Source: Sporolactobacillus pectinivorans
Lineage (GTDB): Bacteria; Bacillota; Bacilli; Bacillales; Sporolactobacillaceae
NCBI RefSeq assembly: GCF_002802965.1
Contig: NZ_NXGA01000001.1
Coordinates: forward strand, 502,976 to 566,975
DNA: 64,000 nucleotides
Reading direction: 5' to 3'
The notes under the pieces are model-generated. The model did no database searches. It saw nothing but the letters and a program-made list of their open reading frames with translations, and was not told where the DNA came from. How positions within the stretch are numbered: the first letter of the stretch is position 1; the number at the start of each line of letters is the position of its first letter. A program made the translations under genes and the position numbers. Positions 19,272-28,801 of this stretch are shown here, in pieces.

Positions 19272-20593
19272 ACCGTGAAGTTTTCAAATCTATTCTTCTG
19301 AGCGTTTTGGTACTGGCGAGTATTGCGATGACTTGGAATATCTGGTTTTATAAAGCAGATTTTAAAAATTACAAAGGGCCTTCAAATTCGACAAATTCTG
19401 TTGCCATTGCTGAATCCCGTAAACTTAGCGATGTCATCCGGCCTTCCCTCATTCTTCAGAAGTCACCAGAAGGGACAGTCGGCCAGATCGACAGCAACCA
19501 GGTGATGAGCGGATATAAAATTTTTCAGAACGCGGTATTCACCAATGTTCAGCTCGAAAGTGCGCAAAAAAGCCCCGCCCGAAAGAGGGGAACAAGCTCA
19601 TACGAGATCATGTTTCCGGCGCCGCTGATGCAGGAGACATTGAAGGAAATCTTTCATTTTGGTGACAATAATGTGCAAATTCCTCAAAATGTGCTTATTG
19701 ATCGTATAGAAATTTATCAACCGACCTCCGGCCACGGACTGGTTGCTGCATTCCGGTCGCAGAATAATGTCGATCAGCTGTCCGCGGCGGTTTCCGGGAC
19801 AAACCTGAACAGCCTGAGCAAGATATTTTTAAACGGGCAGACTGGGCCGTACGGACTTCAGCAGTTAAAAGGTAAAACGCTTTATCTGCCGCTTGGAAAC
19901 ACCAATGTCCGTTCGGAAATGATCTACTTTGAGAAAATTCCCGTTGATGAATTCATACCGATTCTGTTTACGGATCCAAAAAACGTTTTTCAATACCGTG
20001 GAAAGACGGCCTACACAGACGGAACAAGCCAATTGGAGAATAATTCCAACATTCTTCAATACGTGGATCCGGGGATCAGCGGGTCAACAGTGATGACGGA
20101 TCCGATTTTCCACAGCTTTGAGTTTATTAACAACTTTAAAGCCTGGACGGATGATTTTATGTATGATGGCTTGATCTTATCCTCCAATCAGCAGGAAACA
20201 GTTACTTTCCGTCTCCTGCTTGGCAGTTATATGGTTTATAACACTGAATATTACCCGAACCCTTTTCTAACGACAATGGAACTGACCTGGAAAAGCCAGG
20301 ATCTAAGCAGTTTTAATAGAACACTGGTCACTTTTACGAGAATAGACGAGCCGGGATCTGTAACGCTGAATTCCGGAAGCGACGTGCTAAGTATGCTGAA
20401 AAAGAATGGCGTTGCCGTAAATGAGATTGAGGATATGGCGATAGGTTATGGGGTAGACAACCCACAGTCTAATGATAATTCTTCCCTGAAAGCAACGCCC
20501 GACTGGTTTTATAAAATCAACAACCGGTGGTATTCTGAAAATGGTACATTAGCGTCCCGCCAGCCGGGTCAGCTGGGGGTGGATTCGCAATGA
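19268..20593 (+). CDS. walH: WalK regulatory membrane protein WalH (YycH)
   Basis: A 441-residue protein with one N-terminal membrane helix (SILLSVLVLASIAMTWNIWF) and a large extracytoplasmic YycH domain. It begins with TTG 19268 overlapping the walK TGA. In Bacillus it acts with WalI to inhibit WalK. Sequence is the least conserved of the operon, as usual for this family. Confidence 0.92.
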   Translation: MNREVFKSILLSVLVLASIAMTWNIWFYKADFKNYKGPSNSTNSVAIAESRKLSDVIRPSLILQKSPEGTVGQIDSNQVMSGYKIFQNAVFTNVQLESAQKSPARKRGTSSYEIMFPAPLMQETLKEIFHFGDNNVQIPQNVLIDRIEIYQPTSGHGLVAAFRSQNNVDQLSAAVSGTNLNSLSKIFLNGQTGPYGLQQLKGKTLYLPLGNTNVRSEMIYFEKIPVDEFIPILFTDPKNVFQYRGKTAYTDGTSQLENNSNILQYVDPGISGSTVMTDPIFHSFEFINNFKAWTDDFMYDGLILSSNQQETVTFRLLLGSYMVYNTEYYPNPFLTTMELTWKSQDLSSFNRTLVTFTRIDEPGSVTLNSGSDVLSMLKKNGVAVNEIEDMAIGYGVDNPQSNDNSSLKATPDWFYKINNRWYSENGTLASRQPGQLGVDSQ

Positions 20594-21396
20594 ACTGGAG
20601 CAAAACCAAATCTATTTTTATTGTCTGTTTTCTGCTTCTGGATGCTTTTCTGATTTTTGAACTGTATGCAAGACAGCAGGACGAAGGGGTTGAAAACCTT
20701 ACTGACGGATCCGGGACAAATAATACTTTCCGTGTGGATACAACCATACCGCCAACACCGCAGAATGTCACTTTCCTGCGTGGAAGCCGGGTCAATTTTT
20801 CAAATGAAAAGAAAAATATTGCCGATTTGACAAGCTCGGCCAACAACGGAATCGGTCAGAAAATCCAATATGAGAACGGGGGCATGCAGTTGCATGGAAT
20901 CTTTGCCTCACCCATCAGTGGAAATATGACAAATACAGATCTGCAGAAAATCATTCTCGGCTTGGTATATAAAGGACAGTCTTATACATACTGGCAAAAT
21001 GATTCTAAGGCAAGAACGATTAATTTTGTTCAGTTATATAATAACCAGCCGGTTTTCATCAGCAGGCGCAACAACATTCAGATGCTCGAATTTACGGTTA
21101 GCCAGAACAAAATTGTCGGATATCAGCAAAGTTATTTTAAGTTTAGTAAATCCAATTATGTCGATGTAATCAGCGCGGAGAAAGCGATCAGCAATTTGGG
21201 GGAAAACACGGATTTGCTTGATTCAGAACGGCCGGTAATTAAGACTGTTGAACTGGGCTACGTGAACCTGGTAGGCGATGCCAGTGCTGATCCGTTGATA
21301 TTTATCCCCACCTGGCATATTGTCGTGCAAACAAATCACGGCGATCAGGAGTATTTTGTCAATGCGATGTCGGGGAATGTACAGACCCTTGATTGA
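20590..21396 (+). CDS. walI: WalK regulatory membrane protein WalI (YycI)
   Basis: A 268-residue protein with an N-terminal membrane anchor (TKSIFIVCFLLLDAFLIFEL) and a YycI-type extracytoplasmic domain. ATG 20590 overlaps the walH TGA, indicating translational coupling. Confidence 0.92.
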   Translation: MNWSKTKSIFIVCFLLLDAFLIFELYARQQDEGVENLTDGSGTNNTFRVDTTIPPTPQNVTFLRGSRVNFSNEKKNIADLTSSANNGIGQKIQYENGGMQLHGIFASPISGNMTNTDLQKIILGLVYKGQSYTYWQNDSKARTINFVQLYNNQPVFISRRNNIQMLEFTVSQNKIVGYQQSYFKFSKSNYVDVISAEKAISNLGENTDLLDSERPVIKTVELGYVNLVGDASADPLIFIPTWHIVVQTNHGDQEYFVNAMSGNVQTLD

Positions 21397-21464
21397 TTCA
21401 CCGGTATAGATAGATAGATCATCAGAGAGAACGCAGACGTGGCACAAACGTGGGAGTGGTAGAA

Positions 21465-22259
21465 ATGACAGTGCATTACAGCGTGCTCGCGAGCGGAAGC
21501 ACGGGTAATTCGTTATATGTTGAAACAGAGCAGCAGCGGCTGCTGATTGACTGCGGGTTGAGCGGGAAAAAAATGATTGAGTTACTGGCGCAGATTGGCC
21601 ATAAACCGGAGGATATCGATGCGATCCTGGTGACACATGAGCACAGCGACCACGTGAAGGGCTTGGGTGTTTTTGCGCGCCGCTTTCAGACCCCGGTATA
21701 CGCCAATGAAAAAACCTGGCGTGCGATGACGACTGTGACCGGGGACATCCCGGAAGACCAGAAATTTGAATTTCAAGCGAATACGATTAAGAAATTCGGC
21801 AATCTTGATATTGAGTCGTTTTCTGTTTCCCATGACGCAGCGGATCCGATGTTTTACATCGTGCATGACGATGACAGAAAATTAACACTTCTGACGGATC
21901 TCGGCTATGTATCCGAGCATATTAAAGGGCTGATTCGGGATTCTGACGCCTATATTATGGAAGCAAATCATGATACGGAAATGCTGATGATGGGCCGATA
22001 TCCATGGAGTGTTAAGCGGAGGATCCTCGGAGACACCGGGCATATATCGAACGATGAATCTGGCATCGCCCTGACGGAGGTTCTCGGAAATCGGACAAAG
22101 AAAATATATTTAGCTCACCTGAGCAGGGATAATAACATGAAAGAATTGGCAAGAATGAGTGTAGGGCAGAAATTGGAAAGTGTCGGGTTAAAAATGGGGA
22201 GAGATCTCAGCCTTTTTGATACCGATCCTGAACATGCTACACAGCTTACGGCCATTTAA
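21465..22259 (+). CDS. walJ: Metallo-beta-lactamase-fold exonuclease WalJ (YycJ)
   Basis: A 264-residue MBL-fold hydrolase beginning [20 protein letters not shown], with the metal-binding motif [10 protein letters not shown], further ligands in HDAADP and in EANHDTEML, and GDTGHISND near the end. Family members act as 5' exonucleases in mismatch repair. ATG 21465 with upstream GGGAGTGG gives the usual 264-residue length; the GTG at 21450 is unlikely. Confidence 0.93.
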   Translation: MTVHYSVLASGSTGNSLYVETEQQRLLIDCGLSGKKMIELLAQIGHKPEDIDAILVTHEHSDHVKGLGVFARRFQTPVYANEKTWRAMTTVTGDIPEDQKFEFQANTIKKFGNLDIESFSVSHDAADPMFYIVHDDDRKLTLLTDLGYVSEHIKGLIRDSDAYIMEANHDTEMLMMGRYPWSVKRRILGDTGHISNDESGIALTEVLGNRTKKIYLAHLSRDNNMKELARMSVGQKLESVGLKMGRDLSLFDTDPEHATQLTAI

Positions 22260-22471
22260 TGGCTGTCTGATCTGCGTATGGCGTAGCTTTTTAGATAAGC
22301 AGCGGTTTGGCGGCCACTCAGATGTTAAATTCTTTAATATTGTATATAAATAGTCACATATTTTTAATAAGGCGGGTTACCGGTGTTACATTAGGGGTAA
22401 AGAAAAATCGTCGGCCAATATAGATCTTTCAGCGCAACTGGCGAGATTGGAATGCGAGGAGGAGAACAGGT

Positions 22472-23719
22472 ATGGAATATTACGATGAGAACCGTACGGA
22501 TCACATACCGGAATCAGAGACAGGGCCCAAACGCTCGTCAACAGGCAGGGGCGGCTGGTTTTTTGCCGGATTTATTGGTGCTATAGTCGGAATTGTCTGT
22601 TTCCTTATTTTTGCCCCCATATTATCCGATTTAGGCATATTACCTTATTCAGTAACTACAGGATCACAGGGTACCAGCAATCTGAGCAGCAACGCAGGAG
22701 CGACTACCCAGCAGATTAACGTGAAAGTCGATTCGGGTGTAACTCAGGCAGTAGCGAAGGTTTCTCCCGCAGTGGTTGCTGTTATCAATCTGCAGAAGGC
22801 TAACTTTTTTGATAATCAATACACTGAAACGGGAATGGGGTCCGGCATCATTTATAAGCGCGCGGGGCCTTATGCTTATGTAGTGACGAATGACCACGTA
22901 GTTTCCGGTGCCGGAGAAGTTGAAGTCCGTCTCAGTAACAATCAGAAAGTAAATGCCACCGTGCTTGGCACAGATGCCCTGTATGACTTGGCAGTCCTCA
23001 GGATCCCATCGACGAATGTTACAACCGTTGCGGATTTTGGTAACTCCGCGACGCTGCAGCGCGGCGAACCGGCCATCGCGATCGGCAACCCGCTCGGATT
23101 TTCCGGTTCGGTAACCGAGGGTATTATCAGTTCCACCAATCGTACTATTCCGGTCCAAAGCAATAATGCATCTGTCGAGGCTCAGGTTTTGCAGACGGAT
23201 GCGGCTATCAATCCCGGGAATAGCGGCGGGGCGCTGGTAAACATCGCAGGGCAGGTTATCGGCATTAATTCTTCTAAGATTGCTTCGACAGCTTCAACGG
23301 ATTCAGGAGCAAATACAAGTGTTGAGGGAATTGGCTTTGCGATCCCGATCAACGTGGCCAAACCAGTGATCAGCGAACTTGAGAAAAACGGCAAAATTGA
23401 ACGGCCGATGCTCGGTATCAGCATTGTCGATCTATCGATGGTACCTGCACAGGAAGTTAGCCAGCTGAATTTGCCATCGTCCGTAAAAACCGGTTTAGTC
23501 GTGACCGATGTAACGAATGGAAGCCCGGCAAAGAAAACCGGTGTTCAAGCCGGTGATGTCATTACCTCCATCAACGGGCAGAAAATCACAAGCTACATTT
23601 CTTTTTCGACTTATATGTATTCAAAACTGCATGTCGGGCAGACAGTTCCGATCCAGTATTATCACGCCGGAAAGCTGCACACAGCTCAGCTGACACTCGG
23701 CAGCAAAACGTTCTCGTAA
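22472..23719 (+). CDS. htrC: Membrane-anchored HtrA-like serine protease (HtrC/YycK)
   Basis: A 415-residue DegP/HtrA-family protease: short cytoplasmic N-terminus, one membrane helix (WFFAGFIGAIVGIVCFLIFA, about residues 28-50), a trypsin-like domain with catalytic His (TNDHVVSG), Asp (YDLAVLRI) and Ser (NPGNSGGALV), and a C-terminal PDZ domain (about 315-405). It degrades misfolded surface proteins. GGAGGAG precedes ATG 22472. It closes the wal operon, as in Bacillus. Confidence 0.95.
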   Translation: MEYYDENRTDHIPESETGPKRSSTGRGGWFFAGFIGAIVGIVCFLIFAPILSDLGILPYSVTTGSQGTSNLSSNAGATTQQINVKVDSGVTQAVAKVSPAVVAVINLQKANFFDNQYTETGMGSGIIYKRAGPYAYVVTNDHVVSGAGEVEVRLSNNQKVNATVLGTDALYDLAVLRIPSTNVTTVADFGNSATLQRGEPAIAIGNPLGFSGSVTEGIISSTNRTIPVQSNNASVEAQVLQTDAAINPGNSGGALVNIAGQVIGINSSKIASTASTDSGANTSVEGIGFAIPINVAKPVISELEKNGKIERPMLGISIVDLSMVPAQEVSQLNLPSSVKTGLVVTDVTNGSPAKKTGVQAGDVITSINGQKITSYISFSTYMYSKLHVGQTVPIQYYHAGKLHTAQLTLGSKTFS

Positions 23720-23744
23720 CAGATCTTCAAAATAAATGAAAGTG

Positions 23745-23785
23745 AAAATCCGGCTGAAGGTTTGTATTAGCCGGATTTTGTTTTG
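23745..23785 (+). terminator. Intrinsic terminator of the wal operon
   Basis: AAAATCCGGCT (23745-23755) pairs perfectly with AGCCGGATTTT (23769-23779), followed by GTTTTGTTT. Confidence 0.85.
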
Positions 23786-24034
23786 TTTCCTGGATTCCCG
23801 GAAAATTATAACAAGGTGTCTGAAAATTCGTACCAGACAAGGATTTTTTCTTAGCACTTCTTTTTTATTGGTATAATTATACTGGCTGCTATTGGTCAAA
23901 AAATGCCTTAACAGCAGGATTTTTCATGACCTTGGTATAAAAACACGGGAATGCAGGTTGTTTGCTGTAAGATTAAATTGAGGCTAGTGTACTTTTCAAC
24001 TGAGTGTGTACAACTTGTGTACAGAGTACCCAAT

Positions 24035-24377
24035 TTATGCACAAGTTATCCACATTTCATGTAAAATTGTTGATAACAGTAAAAAATTTGGTGCTCTATC
24101 GTCTTTTATGGAAAAAACATTAATTTGTTTAAAAGAACTCGGACAATGGCTGAATACAAGAGATTGGCAGTAGCCAAAAACTATGCAGGAACTACTTGGA
24201 TAGAAAAAATACACTGCTAAAATAGAAAATATAGCTTGGATTGTGGGACCAAACTCAGAGGTTATCCACATTCGACAAAAATTGATAATTTTTGATATGC
24301 AGATATCGTGGCAAACACGTGGTTCCATACATAATGTGGATACCATCTGTGGATATGTGTATAAGTTCTGTGCATAA
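24035..24377. other. DnaA-box cluster upstream of rlmH
   Basis: Seven 9-mers match or nearly match the DnaA box TTATNCACA. On the plus strand: TTATGCACA (24035), TTATCCACA (24046) and TTATCCACA (24262). On the minus strand, read on plus: TGTGGATAC (24335), TGTGGATAT (24348), TGTGTATAA (24356) and TGTGCATAA (24369). The four minus-strand boxes fall within 43 bp. The 680-bp htrC-rlmH interval has no gene. DnaA-box clusters outside oriC are known in Bacillus, and I recall one near yydA (rlmH). Confidence 0.75.
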
Positions 24378-24402
24378 CTTATGTATAAGGATGGGATAAG
24401 TT

Positions 24403-24882
24403 GTGAATATCGATATATTGACCGTTGGGAAGTTAAAAGAAAAATATTTTAAACAGGGCATTGAGGAGTACATCAAACGTCTCCAGCCCTATGCAAGGAT
24501 ATCCATTGTCGAAGTGGCAGACGAGAAGGCCCCGGAGAGTCTGTCGGATGCCGAAGTCGAACAAATAAAGAAAATCGAAGGTGAACGGCTGTTAAAGAAA
24601 CTATCGGACAATACCTACGTAATTGCACTTGCTATTTTAGGCAGGCAAGTGCCCTCTGAAATTTTTGCAGAGAAAATCCGGGAACTGGCCACCTACGGGC
24701 ACAGCAATATCGCATTCATCATCGGGGGCTCAAACGGTCTCAGCGAAGCCGTGCTTCAACGAGCAGACTTTCAGCTATCCTTTTCCAAGTTCACCTTTCC
24801 CCATCAGCTGATGCGCCTGATCCTTGTCGAACAGATCTACCGTGCGTTTAAGATTATCAGGGGAGAACCGTATCACAAGTAA
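24403..24882 (+). CDS. rlmH: 23S rRNA pseudouridine-1915 N3-methyltransferase RlmH
   Basis: A 159-residue SPOUT-class methyltransferase modifying helix 69 of 23S rRNA. The SAM-binding trefoil knot region is [14 protein letters not shown] and the C-terminus [18 protein letters not shown] followed by RGEPYHK is diagnostic. Translation starts at GTG 24403 after AAGGATGGG. In staphylococci this gene (orfX) is the SCC integration locus, and the DNA downstream here is accessory. Confidence 0.96.
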   Translation: MNIDILTVGKLKEKYFKQGIEEYIKRLQPYARISIVEVADEKAPESLSDAEVEQIKKIEGERLLKKLSDNTYVIALAILGRQVPSEIFAEKIRELATYGHSNIAFIIGGSNGLSEAVLQRADFQLSFSKFTFPHQLMRLILVEQIYRAFKIIRGEPYHK

Positions 24883-24894
24883 ATGAGGTTTTTT
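24862..24894 (+). other. Putative SCC-type attachment site at the 3' end of rlmH (left junction)
   Basis: The segment spans the last codons of rlmH (GAA-CCG-TAT-CAC-AAG-TAA) and then GAGGTTTTTT. About 27 of 33 positions match the 3' halves of the repeats at 42,742 and 53,025, and differences in the coding part are synonymous. It is placed exactly where SCC elements integrate. Confidence 0.7.
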
Positions 24895-25520
24895 GGGGGA
24901 GTCAGTGAATAAATATACATAAAGAAATTTTCGTAAAGCGTAGTAGACAGCAACCGCCAAACTTCTGCCGACCTCTGCGCCCCGCGTCCAGCGACTTTCT
25001 AACGTGCCGATAGATAATAGGCATCGATCAATTCGGCGCTTGTGAGAAGCAGCTGCATACGGCGTGATGGACAATGCGTACATAGGCCAGCTTTTCGATC
25101 CGTCGGTAATCCTTTTCCAAAAACCGCACTGTCGTCCGTACACGGCCGGACGAACGCACCACCGAACATGTCGGATGGTTGTAATGACCGGCATACAAAT
25201 GAGCAGATGACGCCCAATAATTGCGCTTAAAATACGGCGTAAGGGACTGAATGACCGGCGTCGTAATCAGCGCACTCCGGCAAAGATATTCAGCGAATCT
25301 TTCATGGGTGTGTCCGTGATATAGCTGACACGCGCCAGGCATTCGTTCTGCGTGACCGACAACACGGGTCGTATCCAATGGCGTTTGTTCGATCGTGTTT
25401 TTCGCGTGCGCTCTCCCTTGATTTCCTGCATCGATGCATCCTTCTCTCCTTTTAAGTCTGCGACACATTCTCATGGTCGCAGACTTAATTTATGAGAGGG
25501 ACAGCCAAATAGAACCATGC
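24895..25520 (-). pseudogene. Decayed, unidentified coding DNA after rlmH
   Basis: The minus strand shows overlapping open stretches in all three frames with protein-like composition (for example HGHTHERFAEYLCRS and TVRFLEKDYRRIEKL), consistent with one old gene broken by frameshifts. I do not recognise the family. It is the first DNA inside the island. Confidence 0.3.
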
Positions 25521-25525
25521 GACAC

Positions 25526-25621
25526 TTATTTCTTGCGTGAAGGCAGTCCATATTTCTTTTGGTGCTCTAAGATTTTTTGGATGAGTTTGTCCCGTTCCTG
25601 TTTAGTGAGCTTCTTCGCCAT
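25526..25621 (-). CDS. Small basic protein, 31 residues, unknown
   Basis: ATG 25621 to TAA 25526 encodes a very charged helix-like peptide starting MAKKLTKQERDKLIQKILEH and ending with Arg/Lys. Composition looks like a real coding segment, but no good ribosome binding site precedes it. It could be a fragment of a larger gene. Confidence 0.3.
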   Translation of the reverse strand: MAKKLTKQERDKLIQKILEHQKKYGLPSRKK

Positions 25622-26150
25622 GGGTCAAACAAGATTTAAAGTTATTCTAGACTGGCCAAATTGCATATCAGGGGTTGATAATAACCAAAATATGTTGCTT
25701 GGCGCGTTACTTAGTCATGTGGTAATTATCTATTGACTATCGTTCGGCAATTATAGACTAGCTTGTCAGTAATATGACCAACACAGCAAAGGAAGGCTCT
25801 AAGAGAGCGGATAAATATACTTATCCAAATCCATCTCCATCTCTCTGCTTTTCATGCGACGGTTATCAATTTATTTCGTAATTTTGAAAGGCCCATTGTT
25901 GCATCCTTGAAAGAATAAGTATTTTCGTGTACTATAAATAATACGAACGTATGTTCCTGATTATGTGGATGACAGTATTTAGGCATGTTTTTGGCAAGGT
26001 TTAACAGATATAACGATTTATGATGGGAATAAGCACCCGGCACATCCCCTTTCATTCCTCTTGATGACATAGAAAACACATCATGTCATACTATCTTGAA
26101 TTTTATGTATCTGAACATATGGAAAATACTAATTGAATCAGGTGGGCGAA
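25622..26150. other. Gene-free AT-rich stretch
   Basis: About 530 bp without a supportable gene. It should contain the promoter of the phage-type regulator that follows. I see no strong repeat or RNA structure. Confidence 0.4.
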
Positions 26151-26549
26151 ATGAAAAGTGTTAGAAATCCTAGTGAAAAACAAGCGGTTATCGATCTCAA
26201 AGATTATCTTTATCGTTGCCAGTTGTTATTTGTGAAGATGACGCAATCGCCTTTTTTGTTTGATGATTATCATATTGAAATCAGTCGAGAATATTTTCAT
26301 TTTCTTGAATTTGATGAAGTCAATCAGTTATTGAAAATTTACGCGGCACTTCAGGCTTTGGATATCGATGAACAGTCTATTGTGTTTTATAAATATCTTA
26401 GAAAGGCGTCATCTATGGATTTTGAAATACAAAACCGTCTGGCTATGTCTGAACACACGTATTATCGAAAGAAAAAACGGGCTTTGACTAAATTGGCCAT
26501 TGCTCTCCATTTACTTCCAATCAGTAATATTCATTGTTCTCTTTTGTAA
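26151..26549 (+). CDS. Phage-type late transcription regulator, ArpU/sigma-like
   Basis: A 132-residue protein from ATG 26151 (GGTGGG upstream). The C-terminal half reads like a sigma region 4 or ArpU helix-turn-helix: LRKASSMDFEIQNRLAMSEH followed by TYYRKKKRALTKLAIAL. ArpU-family proteins control late and lysis genes of Gram-positive prophages, and a holin and an endolysin follow directly. An upstream TTG at 26133 is in frame but has no ribosome binding site. Confidence 0.6.
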   Translation: MKSVRNPSEKQAVIDLKDYLYRCQLLFVKMTQSPFLFDDYHIEISREYFHFLEFDEVNQLLKIYAALQALDIDEQSIVFYKYLRKASSMDFEIQNRLAMSEHTYYRKKKRALTKLAIALHLLPISNIHCSLL

Positions 26550-26684
26550 TAAAATTTTTATGTGGCAACAGTAGCGCTCCCTCAAGCAGAAAGTTGGGAG
26601 ACCTGAAGCCAGAAAATCAGATAGCATGGGTTTTAGTTAAAACAGGCCATGTGTCTTGCGTGTCTATAAAAGAGGAGGGGTGAA

Positions 26685-27086
26685 ATGAGTATGCAGGGTA
26701 TGACTGTATATGTTTTTCTGGTCCTGTTAATGGGGCTGGATGTCATAGCAGGATTATTAAAAGCTATTAAAAAGAGAACGCTTCAATCGGATGCCGTTCG
26801 AGATGGACTGCTAAAAAAGTCAGGAACATTTCTGGCTCTGATTCTATCCTATGTCCTAGATCGTCTCGTAAATAACGGTTCGCCCGTTTTTCAAACAATG
26901 ATGGTCATCATGGCCGTTTGTGACGAAAGTCTTTCGATTATAGAAAATCTGAGCTTTCTTGGCGTTCCTTTTCCAAAGGGAATTACAAGCCGGTTAAATA
27001 GTTTGAAGGAAAAATCAAGTGATATAGGCACGGACAATCAGGATGATCTTACTAAAATAAATAAGAAGAATAACACGGAATTATAA
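26685..27086 (+). CDS. Phage-type holin (phage_holin_4/TcdE-like)
   Basis: A 133-residue protein with hydrophobic segments near residues 7-25, 46-60 and 68-85, the typical motif MGLDVIAGLLKAIKKRTLQS and a charged C-terminal tail. The MxLDxxxGxxKA pattern is that of the holin_4_1/TcdE/UtxA family that makes membrane lesions for endolysin release. AGAGGAGGGG precedes ATG 26685. Confidence 0.82.
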   Translation: MSMQGMTVYVFLVLLMGLDVIAGLLKAIKKRTLQSDAVRDGLLKKSGTFLALILSYVLDRLVNNGSPVFQTMMVIMAVCDESLSIIENLSFLGVPFPKGITSRLNSLKEKSSDIGTDNQDDLTKINKKNNTEL

Positions 27087-27254
27087 CAATGGCAGTTATC
27101 TGACAGAGATGTGGCAGAGCAAGAGTGCTAGAAGAGCGTAAATTTGTTTATGCGCCCAGAAAGGGGATAGTGTTTAAAGGATGCGAAAAGGGATGTGAAC
27201 AGAGGGAGCGGTACAGGAACATGGTTACACATTTTAAAAAGGAAGGCGACCAAG

Positions 27255-28559
27255 ATGGCATTTACTGACGAACAAATTGCTAACGCGAAGTATATTTATT
27301 CCTATTTTGTCAACAAAGGATGGACACCACAGGCAGTGTGCGGCATGATCGGCAACATACAGACAGAGTCTTTGCTCTACGCCGATATCTGGGAAGGTGG
27401 TGTCGGCCCAGGGTATGGCCTTGTTCAGTGGACACCCGCCAGCAAACTTATCAGCTGGTGTGATGCGCAAGGGCTGGATTACAAGGATATCGGTTCGCAG
27501 TGCGCGCGTATTGAATATGAAATGATGAACGGCATTCAATTCTATCCTTCATATTCTTATTCAATGACTTCGACCCAATTCATCACGAGTACAGAATCAG
27601 CTGAAACGTTAGGATTAGTGTTCCTTGCAAATTACGAGCGACCTAAGAATCCCGATCAGCCCCAACGTGGAGATCAGGCGCAGTATTGGTACGATCAGTT
27701 AGCCGAAGGCGGAAAACCATCAGCGCCAACCGAACCAACGCCAAGCAAACCTACGGATACCAACACGTATACTGTTGAATCCGGCGATACACTGAGTGGC
27801 ATTGCGCTAAAATTCGGCGTCACGGTTTCGCAGCTACAATCATGGAATAGCATTTCTGATCCAAATAAAATCTACGTTGGACAAGTATTAAAGCTTAAAC
27901 CGGATGAAAGCGATAATTCGGAGACGTCAAATACGTATGTCATCAAATCAGGAGATACACTGAGCGGCATTGCACAGCAATTTAATGTTACAGTATCGCA
28001 GTTGCAATCGTGGAACAATATTTCTGATCCAAACAAGATATATGTCGGTCAAAAAATTATTGTGTATAAAAACGGCGGGGGAACGGGTACAATGGTATAC
28101 ACTGTAAAATCCGGGGATACATTGAGCGCCATTGCGGAACGTTTTGGCGTAAGTTTAAGCAATATCGAGCAGTGGAATGACATTTCCGATCCCGACAAAA
28201 TATACGTTGGACAAACTTTGAAAATGTACAGTTCCGGTGGCGGTGGTGGCAGTGAGATTTCTTATACCATTCAATCCGGCGATACGCTGAGTGGAATTGC
28301 GGCCAAGTTTGGTGTATCTGTCTCACAACTGCAGGCATGGAATAGTATTGCTGACGCCAATAAGATTTATGCTGGAGAGGTGCTTTCCATTTTTACTTCG
28401 GGAGCCGGTGGTGGCGGATCACGGACTTATACCGTGGAATCTGGCGATACGCTGAGTGGAATTGCGGCCAAGTTTGGTGTATCTGTTTCACAACTTCAGT
28501 CGTGGAATAATGCTGCCAATGCCAACAAAATATACGCTGGTCAGGTATTGGTGGTCTGA
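27255..28559 (+). CDS. Endolysin: phage-tail-type lysozyme domain plus five LysM repeats
   Basis: A 434-residue secreted or holin-released peptidoglycan hydrolase. Residues 1-150 are a phage tail lysozyme-like domain (MIGNIQTESLLYADIWE, with a likely catalytic Glu, then GPGYGLVQWTPASKL). Five LysM modules follow at about 170-213, 225-268, 280-324, 335-378 and 390-433, each with SGDTLSxIA and WN...KIYVGQ, joined by Ser/Thr/Pro or Gly-rich linkers. Modules 4 and 5 are nearly identical in DNA, suggesting recent duplication. ATG 27255 follows GGAAGG; the upstream TTG at 27195 is unlikely. Confidence 0.85.
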   Translation: MAFTDEQIANAKYIYSYFVNKGWTPQAVCGMIGNIQTESLLYADIWEGGVGPGYGLVQWTPASKLISWCDAQGLDYKDIGSQCARIEYEMMNGIQFYPSYSYSMTSTQFITSTESAETLGLVFLANYERPKNPDQPQRGDQAQYWYDQLAEGGKPSAPTEPTPSKPTDTNTYTVESGDTLSGIALKFGVTVSQLQSWNSISDPNKIYVGQVLKLKPDESDNSETSNTYVIKSGDTLSGIAQQFNVTVSQLQSWNNISDPNKIYVGQKIIVYKNGGGTGTMVYTVKSGDTLSAIAERFGVSLSNIEQWNDISDPDKIYVGQTLKMYSSGGGGGSEISYTIQSGDTLSGIAAKFGVSVSQLQAWNSIADANKIYAGEVLSIFTSGAGGGGSRTYTVESGDTLSGIAAKFGVSVSQLQSWNNAANANKIYAGQVLVV

Positions 28560-28660
28560 TATCGAAAGATCAGAAACCCATACAATTATTCTGAAGACAG
28601 AAGAAGATTAAAATTCATCGTGCTTAATTTAAAGAGGTGGTCTTAACAGGCAACCCCCGA

Positions 28661-28700
28661 ATATAAAAAATGAGAGGAGTTCACCTCTCATTTTTTATAT
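28661..28700. terminator. Strong bidirectional terminator after the endolysin
   Basis: A 17-bp perfect stem, ATATAAAAAATGAGAGG (28661-28677) with CCTCTCATTTTTTATAT (28684-28700), around a 6-nt loop. It serves the endolysin gene and the convergent minus-strand gene. Confidence 0.9.
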
Positions 28701-28801
28701 TTCTGTGGGTTCTTTCAGAAGAAATCCATCTTTCCTTTTGTAATGTAAATGACCAGTCCACATTATTCGAAGACGACTTTTAGGATAACGAGGGGGATCT
28801 G

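Noticed and set aside
27760..28559. CRISPR or DNA tandem repeat array
   Set aside because: The repeats are about 130-160 bp, in frame and diverged, and encode LysM domains of the endolysin.
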